Source of the DNA: Flavobacteriales bacterium UBA7612
GTDB taxonomy: Bacteria > Bacteroidota > Bacteroidia > Flavobacteriales > Weeksellaceae
Length of the DNA: 39,144 nt
Reading direction: 5' to 3'
Assembly: GCA_002484335.1 (NCBI GenBank)
Contig: DLJQ01000021.1
Coordinates: 71,058-110,201 of the forward strand
Shown: one piece after another, positions 8,371 to 16,653 of the stretch
Layout: each line of letters opens with the position of its first letter
How positions within the stretch are numbered: the stretch's first letter is position 1
Made by a program: the position numbers and the translations under genes
The notes under the pieces: model-generated
What the model saw: the letters and a program-made list of their open reading frames with translations, nothing else
Databases searched by the model: none
What the model was told of the DNA's origin: nothing

Positions 8371-10143
8371 CTATTTACCATACATTTTATCATATAAATA
8401 TTTATATTTGGTCATTACATTTTTACGTTTTAACTTGAGTGTTGGAGTTAATAATCCATCATCAATTGTCCATTCTTCGGGAGTTAATTCAAATTTTTTT
8501 ATTTTTTCCCAATTCCCTAATTCTTTATTCATTTTAATAATCTCTCTGTCAATCACATCCAAAATTTGAGGAATTTTAATTAATTCAAAATTAGAGGAAG
8601 GAAGAGAGATATTTTTTATTTCTAAATAATTTTTAAGAACTTGAAAATTAGGTTGAATAATAACACAAGGCATTTTTTCTCCTTCTCCAACAACCATTAT
8701 TTGTTCAATAAAGCGTGACTGTTTAAATATATTTTCTATGATTTGAGGAGCAATATATTTCCCCCCTGATGTTTTAAACATCTCTTTTTTTCGATCTGTA
8801 ATTTTTAACAATCCTTTTTCAATAACTCCTATATCACCGGTCATAAAATAACCATCAGCTGTAAAAGCCTCAGCTGTTTTTTCAGGATCATTATAGTAAC
8901 CTTTGGTTACATTTGGACCTTTCACTAATATTTCTCCATCTTCAGCAATTTTAACATCAACACCAATTAAAGGAGCACCAACAGTTCCTATTCCAAATCC
9001 TTCTTTCTTCATGCAATTAACAGAAATCACAGGAGAAGTTTCTGTTAATCCATAACCTTCTAAAATTGGTATTCCAGCTCCCCAAAAAATATGATTTAAT
9101 CTAGTTGCTAAAGGCGCTGAACCAGAAATCATACAAACTAGATTCCCTCCTACACCTTCTTTCCATTTACTAAAAACCAATTTTTTTGCAATTGAATGTT
9201 TTATAGAGAATAATAACCCATTATTTTTATATGGTTCATAATCTTCTACTAAACTAAGAGCCCACATAAATATTTTTGTTTTTATTCCACCAGCTGTAGA
9301 TCCAGTTAAATAAATTTTATCATAAACTTTTTCTACTAATCTAGGTACAACAGTCATAATATGAGGCTTTACCTCTTTCATATTATCTCCCAATTTATCA
9401 ATACTCTCTGCATACCAAATACCAATATTTAAATAATGATATAAGTAAATTAACATACGTTCAAAAACATGATTAATAGGTAGAAAACTAAGTGCAATAG
9501 GATTTTCTGGAAAAATTGGAATTCTATCTTTACACATTAATACATCTGAAACAATATTTTCATGAGTTAACACAACTCCTTTAGGCTTTCCTGTTGTTCC
9601 TGATGTATAAATTAAAGTAACAACATCGGTTGTTTTTATTAAATTCTTAAGGCTATCAACCTCGTATTGTAAAGATATATCTTCTCCAAGGTTTATAATC
9701 TCTTCATAATTTGGAACACCTTCTATATCATCAAAACTATAAATACCTGTTAGAGATGAAACTTTATGTTTTATATTGAAAATAGTATCATATAAATTTT
9801 TATCAGAAACAATAATTAATTTTGCTTCTGAGTTATTAAGAATAAACTCAAAAGAATCCTCAGATAAAGTCGGATATAATGGAACACTAATAGCACCTAC
9901 TTGCTGCATTCCTATATCACATATATTCCATTCTGTCCTATTTGTAGAAGTTACTATAGCTATTTTATCTTGAGGTTTTATTCCTAATTGTAATAATCCT
10001 CTACTAAAAGCATTTGCTTTAGAGATGTATTCTTGGGTTGAAGTTTTGACCCACTTTCCTTGAACTTTAGACACTAAAGAATCTTTTCGTGGGTTTTTCT
10101 CTAATTGATTTTGAACAAAATCAAATAATCTACTTATTTCCAT
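8371..10143 (-). CDS. Long-chain acyl-CoA synthetase-like AMP-forming ligase
   Basis: Activates a carboxylic acid, probably a fatty acid, with ATP and CoA through an acyl-adenylate. ANL-superfamily motifs in order: the P-loop-like 'TLIYTSGTTGKPKGVVLTH' (177-193), 'GSAPL' (341-345), 'YGLTETSPV' (364-372), 'GYFMTGDIG' (431-439), the hinge 'ITDRKKEMFKTSGGK' (448-462), and near the C-terminus 'LTPTLKLKRK', carrying the catalytic lysine in the form usual for long-chain ligases. At 590 residues it fits the FadD15/long-chain group of Bacteroidota, longer than acetyl- or short-chain-specific enzymes would require. Flanked by a terminator on each side (10204-10244 upstream unit, 8299-8320 own), so probably monocistronic. 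Exact chain length is not predictable. No signal peptide: cytoplasmic or peripheral membrane. Confidence 0.92.
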   Translation of the reverse strand: MEISRLFDFVQNQLEKNPRKDSLVSKVQGKWVKTSTQEYISKANAFSRGLLQLGIKPQDKIAIVTSTNRTEWNICDIGMQQVGAISVPLYPTLSEDSFEFILNNSEAKLIIVSDKNLYDTIFNIKHKVSSLTGIYSFDDIEGVPNYEEIINLGEDISLQYEVDSLKNLIKTTDVVTLIYTSGTTGKPKGVVLTHENIVSDVLMCKDRIPIFPENPIALSFLPINHVFERMLIYLYHYLNIGIWYAESIDKLGDNMKEVKPHIMTVVPRLVEKVYDKIYLTGSTAGGIKTKIFMWALSLVEDYEPYKNNGLLFSIKHSIAKKLVFSKWKEGVGGNLVCMISGSAPLATRLNHIFWGAGIPILEGYGLTETSPVISVNCMKKEGFGIGTVGAPLIGVDVKIAEDGEILVKGPNVTKGYYNDPEKTAEAFTADGYFMTGDIGVIEKGLLKITDRKKEMFKTSGGKYIAPQIIENIFKQSRFIEQIMVVGEGEKMPCVIIQPNFQVLKNYLEIKNISLPSSNFELIKIPQILDVIDREIIKMNKELGNWEKIKKFELTPEEWTIDDGLLTPTLKLKRKNVMTKYKYLYDKMYGK

Positions 10144-10203
10144 GGCTTTGAAATATTTTTTACTTACTGCAAATTAGTAAAAAATATAACAAAATAAAAG
10201 AGA

Positions 10204-10244
10204 AAAAGTATTTTTAGTGTAAAAAGAACACTAAAAATACTTTT
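10204..10244 (-). terminator. Intrinsic terminator after the MATE / small acidic protein unit
   Basis: Perfect 17-bp stem AAAAGTATTTTTAGTGT (10204-10220) / ACACTAAAAATACTTTT (10228-10244), loop of 7. On the minus strand it starts 5 bases after the stop codon at 10250 and is followed by a T/C-rich tract. It separates the MATE unit from the acyl-CoA ligase gene. Confidence 0.85.
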
Positions 10245-10249
10245 GATAA

Positions 10250-10483
10250 TTATTCTTCATCTAAAGAAGCCATTTCTTGATCATAAAAATCTAAGGCTTC
10301 TTCGATTAAATTAGCTATTTCTGAACTAAATTCTTCGTTATCTTCTTCTTCAGAAATATCTTCAAACCACTCTATATCGTCATTTTCTACATCAAGTAAA
10401 AAACGAGGATATTCTGTATGCAAAATAAAAATCTTATCTGGCATAGTAGAGTTATCTGCTACTAAAAATTTTGGTAAATCCAT
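10250..10483 (-). CDS. Conserved small acidic protein, function unknown
   Basis: 77 residues with a striking split. The N-terminal half has a conserved-looking core, 'LPKFLVADNS...P.KIFILHTEYPRFLLDVEND.IEWFED'; the C-terminal half is almost entirely acidic ('SEEEDNEEF', 'EEALDFYDQEMASLDEE') and predicted helical. No cysteine, signal peptide or membrane segment, so cytoplasmic. I recall similar short acidic proteins with the 'DNS...HTE.PRF' core in other Flavobacteriia, without a known role; that is memory, not a search. It begins 2 bases after the MATE stop codon, so translation is very likely coupled to it. The base composition and codon use match its neighbours. Confidence 0.8.
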   Translation of the reverse strand: MDLPKFLVADNSTMPDKIFILHTEYPRFLLDVENDDIEWFEDISEEEDNEEFSSEIANLIEEALDFYDQEMASLDEE

Positions 10484-10485
10484 TT

Positions 10486-11967
10486 TTATATGTTTTTTAA
10501 TTTATCTTCTAATATAATTGTTGTATTAGGATTATCTCTAATTAATTTTTTAGTTTGATGATTATAACGAATCATTAAAAATATAGCTGATGCTGTAAGT
10601 CCAATACCTAATCCAATCCACATTCCAAATGCTCTCATTTCAAAACCAATGGCTAAAACAACACCAATAGGAATTGCTATTAACCAATAAGAAATAAATG
10701 TTAAAAGAGATGGTATTTTAACATCCATCATTCCTCTTAAAGCTCCAAGAATAACTAATTGAATTCCATCAGACATTTGAAAAAGAGAAGCTATAATTAA
10801 TAATTGAGCTGAAAGATTTATAACATCTTTATTATCTAAATATATTGTTGGTAATTGGTATCTAAAAACTATAAATAATATACCACACAAAATCATAAAT
10901 GATAAAACCATTACGATACATGACCAACCTGCTTCTCGTAATGTTTTATAATCTTTTAGACCTAATTGATTTCCTATACGAACAGTAGCGGCAACACCTA
11001 GTCCAGTACACATCATAAAAGTTGTAGAAGCCAAATTAATCGCAATTTGATGAGCTGCTAAATTAACTTTTGCCAACTCTTGATCTGCAAGGGTATTTGT
11101 AAATGTGTAACCACAAACAAATGCTGCCAGCGAGAATGCACTCATCTCAAAAAATGATGTAAGGGCAGTAGGAATACCTATACCTGCAATTTTTCTAAAT
11201 ATATCTTTTTTAAAATTGGATAGTTTAAAACTAACTTCATTTAACACTGATTTTGTTTTATTAAAATTTAATAGAACTATTAAAAGAAAAATCATCATAA
11301 CAAATCTTGCTACAAAAGTTCCCCATGCAGCACCAGTTACCTCTAAACGAGGAAATCCCCAATTACCATAAACCCAACCATAATTAAGTGTAATATTTAC
11401 TATATTACTCAATATAGTAGCTATAGTTACAGGAATAGTAAGTGATAAACCTTCTGACAGTTGACGAAAAGTTTGAAATATCATTAAAGGAATCATTGAG
11501 AATGTCATGATTGTTAGATAAGGAATACATTTTTCTACAACATCAGCTGGTTGACCAAGATGATACATTAATGGTTTTAAAAATGTAATTAATAGAAATA
11601 AACATATAGATAAAGTAACATTCAAAATAAAACTATGAGAAAAATAACTTGCAGCCATTTTCTTGTTTCCTTTAGAATCTTCCGCAGCAACTAATGGAGA
11701 TAGTGCAAAACTAAAACCAAAAGCAAATACTAATACTGCAAAAAACAATGAATTACCTAAAGATGCAGCTGCTAAGGATGTTTTTCCTAAAATTTCATCT
11801 TTTACATTATCATATTTCCCACCTAAACCACCTACCATAATATTATCTACAATGTTGACAGAAATTTGTCCCATTTGAGTAATCATTACTGGAAAGGCTA
11901 ATTTTATATTACGCCTTAAATGTTCTTTTAATTCCAATTCTATTTTTTTTGAAATGCAAAGATACAT
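10486..11967 (-). CDS. MATE-family multidrug/Na+ efflux transporter
   Basis: Integral membrane antiporter exporting organic cations or drugs in exchange for Na+ or H+. About 12 hydrophobic segments in two similar halves; the first begins 'NIKLAFPVMITQMGQISVNIVDNIMVGGLG', the usual first MatE repeat with its conserved Asp, and the second 'IFRKIAGIGIPTALTSFFEMSAFSLAAF'. The 'AAHQIAINLASTTFMMCTGLGVAATVRIGNQLG' stretch is the strongest family signature. About 493 residues, slightly long for MATE. A TTG start at 11970 is possible, but the ATG next to it (11967) is preferred; the true start could lie further in, near 'LKEHLRRNIKLAFP'. Followed after 2 bases by the small acidic gene. Substrate unknown. 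Confidence 0.92.
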   Translation of the reverse strand: MYLCISKKIELELKEHLRRNIKLAFPVMITQMGQISVNIVDNIMVGGLGGKYDNVKDEILGKTSLAAASLGNSLFFAVLVFAFGFSFALSPLVAAEDSKGNKKMAASYFSHSFILNVTLSICLFLLITFLKPLMYHLGQPADVVEKCIPYLTIMTFSMIPLMIFQTFRQLSEGLSLTIPVTIATILSNIVNITLNYGWVYGNWGFPRLEVTGAAWGTFVARFVMMIFLLIVLLNFNKTKSVLNEVSFKLSNFKKDIFRKIAGIGIPTALTSFFEMSAFSLAAFVCGYTFTNTLADQELAKVNLAAHQIAINLASTTFMMCTGLGVAATVRIGNQLGLKDYKTLREAGWSCIVMVLSFMILCGILFIVFRYQLPTIYLDNKDVINLSAQLLIIASLFQMSDGIQLVILGALRGMMDVKIPSLLTFISYWLIAIPIGVVLAIGFEMRAFGMWIGLGIGLTASAIFLMIRYNHQTKKLIRDNPNTTIILEDKLKNI

Positions 11968-12104
11968 CAAAGGTTTTGCTTCTATGTTTAGAAAATATAA
12001 AAGAATATATTTATCCTACATTTAATGTTTATTTAATATACAAATTAAGCTAAAACAGTAGCTTTGCTGCGTGATTTAATATAATCATTCACTAGTAAAA
12101 AATC

Positions 12105-12632
12105 ATGTCAAAAAAAGGACAAATTGTAGAAATACCAGCTAATTCTTCAATTTACAGCGATGATAATATTTCTTTTAAAAATAAAGAACAAGAAATATTA
12201 TATAAAATAAATAAAAGACAATATTCTTTATTCGATGGATTTATTGTCGGAGAACACTATAATATTAATGAATATAAATTAGGACAGAGAAAAGGTATTA
12301 ATATTGGAGGAAAATTAAATCCTCTGTATGTAATAGGAATAGATAGAAATGAAAATCGCTTATTTGTTGGTCAAGGAAACAAACATCCTGGTCTTTTTAC
12401 TAATATACTTGATTTCTCTAATTCTGAAATAAATTTTATAGAACAAAATTTTCCAGACTCAACAAAATATTTAGTTCAATCCCCTATTATAAATTCTGAT
12501 ATATATTGTGAACTCTACAATTATAATAATAGTATATATTTAGAATTATCTGATAATGTTCACATAGACATTATCAATTATCCTATTAATCTATTAATTG
12601 AAAACAATATAAAAGCAATAATTATTAAATAA
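12105..12632 (+). pseudogene. Orphan C-terminal fragment of tRNA 2-thiouridylase MnmA
   Basis: Matches only the last part of MnmA, the enzyme that thiolates U34 of tRNA. Visible landmarks: 'KKGQIVEIP' and 'SSIY' of the central domain, then 'YKLGQRKGINIGGKLNPLYV' (residues 57-76) and 'NRLFVGQGNKHPGLF' (84-98), which align with the GQRKG and 'VGQG..HPGL' regions of MnmA. Family members are about 360-400 residues; here the PP-loop ATPase domain with SGGVDSS and both catalytic cysteine regions are absent, so it cannot thiolate tRNA. The last 60 residues have drifted: no R-Y-R motif and no GxGxI-type end. In-frame TAG and TAA codons lie just before the ATG, and I could recognise no MnmA-like sequence further upstream. 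Likely a relic of a second mnmA copy; a domesticated stand-alone domain is the alternative. Ten bases separate it from the broken endonuclease gene. Confidence 0.7.
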
Positions 12633-12642
12633 CAAACAACAC

Positions 12643-14409
12643 ATGAGATTAAAATTTACTTTTTTAGTTACTTTACTAAGCCTCGTAGTTTATGCACAGA
12701 CAGCACCAGCATACTATTCAGGTATTAATTTTGAAAAAAATCAAAATGATTTAAAAGCAGAATTAACAAAGCTAATTACTGAAACACATAAAAAACAAAT
12801 TAGTTACGATGATTTAAGAGATTTATTACCAAAAAGTGATGTAGATCCTCAAAATTCAAGTAAAATGTTAGTTATTTATGGTTCTGAAAGTTCTGGAAAA
12901 CATCAAAGAAGTATTACATCTTTTCCCACATCCAATTGGAATAGAGAACATGTTTATGCTAAATCATTAGGTACAGGTAATTTAGGGACTTAAGGGCCTG
13001 GATCTGATGGTCATCATCTACGCCCAGCTAATATTGCTTTAAACAGTGATAGAGGTAATCTTAAATTTGATGATGGAACGGGAGTTACAGCATACAAAAC
13101 TAGCCGTGGTGGTTGGTATCCTGGAGATGAATGGAAAGGAGATATTGCTAGAATATTAATGTATATGTATGTAAGATATCAAGATCAATGTAAACCTTTA
13201 AATATTGCATTTGTTCCAAATACTTATTCTGAAGATTTTTCTGATATACTTTTGAAATGGAATGTTGAAGATCCTGTCTCTGATTTTGAGATAAATAGAA
13301 ATAATGTAGTTGCAGAAACACAAGGAAATAGAAATCCTTTTATAGATAATCCTTATTTAGCTACACTAATTTGGGGAGGTCCTGATGCTGAAAACACATG
13401 GCCTGAAACTATAAAAGGAGGAAATCCAATTGAGCAAGACTCTATTGCGCCTAGTTCTCCTACAAATTTAATGGTAAGTGATTCTACTTCTACAAGTATA
13501 TCTATTTCTTGGACAGCTTCTACAGATAACATTGCTGTTACAAGATATGATATATATTTAGACGGAATTTACAATTCTACATCTTCTTCAAATAACTCTA
13601 CAATAACTGATCTACAACCATCTACAGATTATTCTGTTTATATTATAGCTAAAGATAGAGCTGGTAACTCATCTATAAAAAGTGAAAGTATAAACATAAA
13701 AACAAAAGAGAAATCAACAGATGATACTGAACCATCTGAAGGCGGAAGCTGTGGAACTGAAGATTTTGAAAAAATACCAACTTCAAATTCTGCATACACA
13801 GAAAGAGTATGGACAAATAGAAATATAACTTGGACAGCTACAGCCGCAAGAACAGACCAAACTGATGATAATAGAGCTATTACAATTAGAAACGGTTCTC
13901 TTACTTCGTCTACTATTTCGGGAGGAATTGGATCATTGAGTGTTAGAACAGCTTTATTATTTACTGGTACAGATGGTACTTTTACATTAAATATTAATGG
14001 TGAAGAAGTTGGAAAAATTGCTTATTCAGCAACACCACAAACTATTCAAATAGATAATATTAATATAGAAGATAACTCGATTATTGAATTAGTGAATGAT
14101 AGTACTACAAATCGTGTTAGATTAGATAACCTTTCTTGGACATGCTATCCTGAAAATCTAGCTACAGATGATATTAATAAAAATAATGTAGATAAAATTT
14201 CTATTTATCCAAACCCAATTAAAAACTATGAGTTTTATATTAAAGGGTTAAAACAAACTGAAACAATTTACATCTATAATTTAAATGGATAATTAGTACA
14301 AACGATAGAAAAAGTAAATTCTTCTTCTAAAATCAAATTAAATCGTTTACCAAAAGGTATTTATATTGTAAAAACAAATAAACAATCAAGTAAAATAATT
14401 GTTGAATAA
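12643..14409 (+). pseudogene. Secreted endonuclease I-family nuclease with FN3 and T9SS tail, interrupted by two in-frame TAA
   Basis: One 588-codon frame would encode a secreted nuclease but contains TAA at 12991-12993 (codon 117) and 14290-14292 (codon 550). Order of domains: signal peptide (MRLKFTFLVTLLSLVVYAQ); endonuclease I domain, with 'NWNREHVYAKSLG' before the first stop and 'GPGSDGHHLRPANIALNSDRGN' plus 'WYPGDEWKGDIARI' after it; fibronectin type III domain near residues 266-360 ('SPTNLMVSDSTSTSISISW'); a beta-sandwich starting 'GSCGTEDFEKIP'; and a type A T9SS sorting domain ('ISIYPNPIKN' through 'LPKGIYIVKTN...SKIIVE'). The first stop falls between NREHV and the catalytic HHLRP motif, the second inside the sorting signal (YNLNG-stop-LVQ; glutamine, CAA, is the usual residue). 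No frameshift is needed, so decay is recent or the assembly has errors. An internal ATG at 13159 would miss the active site. Confidence 0.88.
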
Positions 14410-14425
14410 CAAATTTTAAATATAA

Positions 14426-14457
14426 AAAAAAGCTATCCAAATTTGGATAGCTTTTTT
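14426..14457. terminator. Bidirectional terminator between the endonuclease remnant and lipoate ligase
   Basis: Perfect palindrome: stem AAAAAAGCTATCC (14426-14438) / GGATAGCTTTTTT (14445-14457) around AAATTT. The A-run and T-run make it usable in both directions. It lies 17 bases after the end of the plus-strand nuclease frame and 2 bases after the stop codon of the minus-strand lipoate ligase gene. Confidence 0.9.
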
Positions 14458-14458
14458 C

Positions 14459-15442
14459 TTATATAAGAACTTCTAAAATCTCTTGAGATGTAACTTTTCC
14501 AAAGTATTTTGTTAAATCTAGCTGCTTTAAAATTTCTTGAAGTTCATTTTGATTATGTTTATGTCCTATTAATTTTTTTTCAAAATTTTCTATCGGTTCT
14601 GAAGCAAAAAAATCACCAAAAATTTTGGCTTCTTGTATTATTCCTTTCTCTACATTTAAATGAATTTCTATAAAACCTGCAGGAATTTTTTTTGCATTTT
14701 TATAATTATAATTAGGCGAAGATCCAAAATTCCAATCCCATGTTTCATATTTATTTCTAATTAAATACTCTACTCCATTCAAATCATCAATACTTAATTC
14801 ATAAAGTACACTATTTGTATTAGCTTTAACAATTTCATCTATCAATATTTTTTTCAAATCCTCTGTACTCATATCAGAAGGTAAATAATCAATTAAATTT
14901 GTAACTCTAGATCGATTAGACTTAATTGCTTTATCTATATATTTTAATGGATTTATTTTCAATACCTCATCTAAAATAGACATGTCTGAATTAAACAAAA
15001 TGGTTCCATGTTGAATCATCTTACCATTTTTAGCTAATTTTGCATTTCCACTAAACTTTTTACCTTCTATTAATAAATCATTTCTTCCCTCTAATTTTGC
15101 AGGAACATTTCTATCATTTAAAAGTTTTAGTACTGGAGCAGTGAACTGAGAAAAATCCATAAAGTCATTTCCCTCTAAAAGTGTATGAAAAGAAAAATTT
15201 AAATTACCCAAATCATGATAAACAGATCCTCCCCCAGACATTCGTCGAACAACTTTTATTTCCTTTTCTCTTACATAATCTAAATTTATTTCTGCTAAAG
15301 TATTCTGAAACTTACCTACTATTATTGAAGGTGCATTTACATATAGCAAGAATATATCTTCTGTTGGATATTTATAAAGTAAAAATTCTTCTAATGCTAT
15401 ATTAAAGTAAGCATTATGTGAAGGAGAATCTATAATAAGCAT
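14459..15442 (-). CDS. lplA: Lipoate-protein ligase
   Basis: Attaches free lipoate to the E2 subunits of 2-oxoacid dehydrogenases and to GcvH by ATP-dependent adenylation. Characteristic motifs: 'NIALEEFLL' near the N-terminus, 'RRMSGGGSVYHDLGNLNFSF' (66-85, the lipoyl-AMP loop), 'GRNDLLIEGKKFSGNA' (119-134) with the catalytic lysine at K129, and 'HGTILFNSDMSIL'. A C-terminal accessory domain follows ('KYETWDWNFGSSPNYNYK', then a small alpha/beta region), so it is the two-domain bacterial LplA type at 327 residues rather than the catalytic-only type or LipB. It follows the peroxidase gene by 54 bases, a wider gap than within the upstream cluster, with a short palindrome in it (15462-15477); whether it is in the same transcript is open. 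Confidence 0.93.
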   Translation of the reverse strand: MLIIDSPSHNAYFNIALEEFLLYKYPTEDIFLLYVNAPSIIVGKFQNTLAEINLDYVREKEIKVVRRMSGGGSVYHDLGNLNFSFHTLLEGNDFMDFSQFTAPVLKLLNDRNVPAKLEGRNDLLIEGKKFSGNAKLAKNGKMIQHGTILFNSDMSILDEVLKINPLKYIDKAIKSNRSRVTNLIDYLPSDMSTEDLKKILIDEIVKANTNSVLYELSIDDLNGVEYLIRNKYETWDWNFGSSPNYNYKNAKKIPAGFIEIHLNVEKGIIQEAKIFGDFFASEPIENFEKKLIGHKHNQNELQEILKQLDLTKYFGKVTSQEILEVLI

Positions 15443-15461
15443 AATTAATTTATTTAAAATG

Positions 15462-15477
15462 ATCTTAAAATTAAGAT
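15462..15477. repeat. 16-bp palindrome in the lplA leader
   Basis: ATCTTAA-AA-TTAAGAT, 7-bp arms around a 2-base centre, about 20 bases upstream of the lplA ATG and 19 bases after the peroxidase stop codon. Its loop is too short for a good RNA hairpin, so a protein-binding site is more likely, but it is very AT-rich and could be chance. Confidence 0.4.
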
Positions 15478-15496
15478 ATATTATTATTTCATCATA

Positions 15497-16648
15497 CTAT
15501 TCAATAGGGAATTTCGGACGATCCATTTTATATTTTGATCCACTCATTGATTCTAAAAAAGATTTTAATGCAAGTTTTTCTTCTTTTGTTAAATTCAAAG
15601 GTTGTAAAAGAGCATCTGTATAAGGATATAAAGGATCATTTGTTTTTTCTTCTGGAGTTGGATCTATCATATGCATCCCACTATTATATAAATTAATTAA
15701 TCCATCCAAATCATCAAAAAAACCATTGTGCATCCATGGATTTGTATTTAATAAATCTCTTAAAGAAGGTGTTTTAAAGCGACCAACATCATCTGGATCT
15801 TTAGTAATTTCATAACGACCTAAATCTTCAAATTTTCGTTTATAATAGGTTAATCCTATGTTATGAAAAGACTCATCAGTTAAATATTTTCCATTGTGAC
15901 AATTCATACATCTTGCCTTTGTTCTAAATAAATGCATTCCATAAATTTCTTGATCAGTTAATTTCGTATAATCACCATCAATAAATTTATCAAAACGACT
16001 TGGTTGGCTTTTTATAGATTTTTGAAAATTAGCTAAAGCTTCTACAATACGTTTATTTGTTATTTTTTCATCTCCATAAGCATCTTTAAATAACTTTTTA
16101 TATCCTTTATATTGACTCAATTTATCAGGTAATTTACTTAAATCCATATCCATTTCATGTAAAGCAGATAATGGCCCAGCTGCCTGATCTTCTAAAGTTT
16201 TTGCTCTACCATCCCAAAAAAAAGATGTTCTTTCAGCAATATTATAAAGTGATTGTGTATTTCTAGTTCCTTCTAAATGATTATTACCTAGAGATACTTT
16301 ACGTCTATCAGTCCAACCCATTTCTGGATCATGACAAGAGCTACAAGAAATCTGACTAGATCCTGAAAGTTTTGGATCAAAAAACAACATTTTCCCTAAA
16401 ATTACTTTAGGTTTATCTTGAGTTGTAAAATATGCTGTATCTCTTTCTATCGATGCAAACTCTTTCCATTCTACTCCTTTATCTATCATTGGTTTTGGCC
16501 AAAGACTAATATTATTTTTATAGCTATTTATAATATCTTGAATCGTAGGATCTTCGATTGATGATAAATCATTACGGACTGATGGTGAAAAACTAACTAG
16601 AAAATAAATAGATAGTAAAAAAGAGATAAAAAATATTTTATTTTTCAT
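15497..16648 (-). CDS. Di-haem cytochrome c peroxidase (MauG/CcpA superfamily)
   Basis: Periplasmic di-haem enzyme reducing H2O2 or oxidising a protein or small-molecule partner. An N-terminal hydrophobic segment (residues 4-20, no lipobox) exports or anchors it. Two CxxCH haem sites: 'CSSCH' (C102-H106), the peroxidatic haem, and 'CMNCH' (C247-H251), the electron-transfer haem. 'FDPKLSGSSQISC' before the first site, 'FFWDGRAKTLEDQAAGP' (143-159) and 'FKTPSLRDLLNTNPWMHNG' (291-309) are family signatures; M306 in PWMHNG matches the conserved distal Met ligand of cytochrome c peroxidases, which argues against a true MauG, where Tyr is expected. 383 residues is normal with an N-terminal extension. 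Last gene of the tight TonB cluster (5-bp gap upstream), which suggests that it acts on whatever the cluster imports. Confidence 0.93.
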   Translation of the reverse strand: MKNKIFFISFLLSIYFLVSFSPSVRNDLSSIEDPTIQDIINSYKNNISLWPKPMIDKGVEWKEFASIERDTAYFTTQDKPKVILGKMLFFDPKLSGSSQISCSSCHDPEMGWTDRRKVSLGNNHLEGTRNTQSLYNIAERTSFFWDGRAKTLEDQAAGPLSALHEMDMDLSKLPDKLSQYKGYKKLFKDAYGDEKITNKRIVEALANFQKSIKSQPSRFDKFIDGDYTKLTDQEIYGMHLFRTKARCMNCHNGKYLTDESFHNIGLTYYKRKFEDLGRYEITKDPDDVGRFKTPSLRDLLNTNPWMHNGFFDDLDGLINLYNSGMHMIDPTPEEKTNDPLYPYTDALLQPLNLTKEEKLALKSFLESMSGSKYKMDRPKFPIE

Positions 16649-16653
16649 TTTAT

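Noticed and set aside
12047..12064. Small hairpin AAGCTA/TAGCTT before the mnmA fragment as a riboswitch or attenuator.
   Set aside because: Six-base stem without a T-run or any further structure, upstream of a probable relic.
12991..14292. TAA recoded as an amino acid, since two in-frame TAA lie inside an otherwise open nuclease frame.
   Set aside because: Many other genes in the window end with TAA exactly where their families end (for example gltB, tsaD and the gene at 40-1809), so TAA is a normal stop here.
13159..14292. A separate gene starting at the internal ATG at 13159.
   Set aside because: It begins in the middle of the nuclease domain, has no signal peptide and lacks the HHLRP active site; it is the continuation of the interrupted frame.
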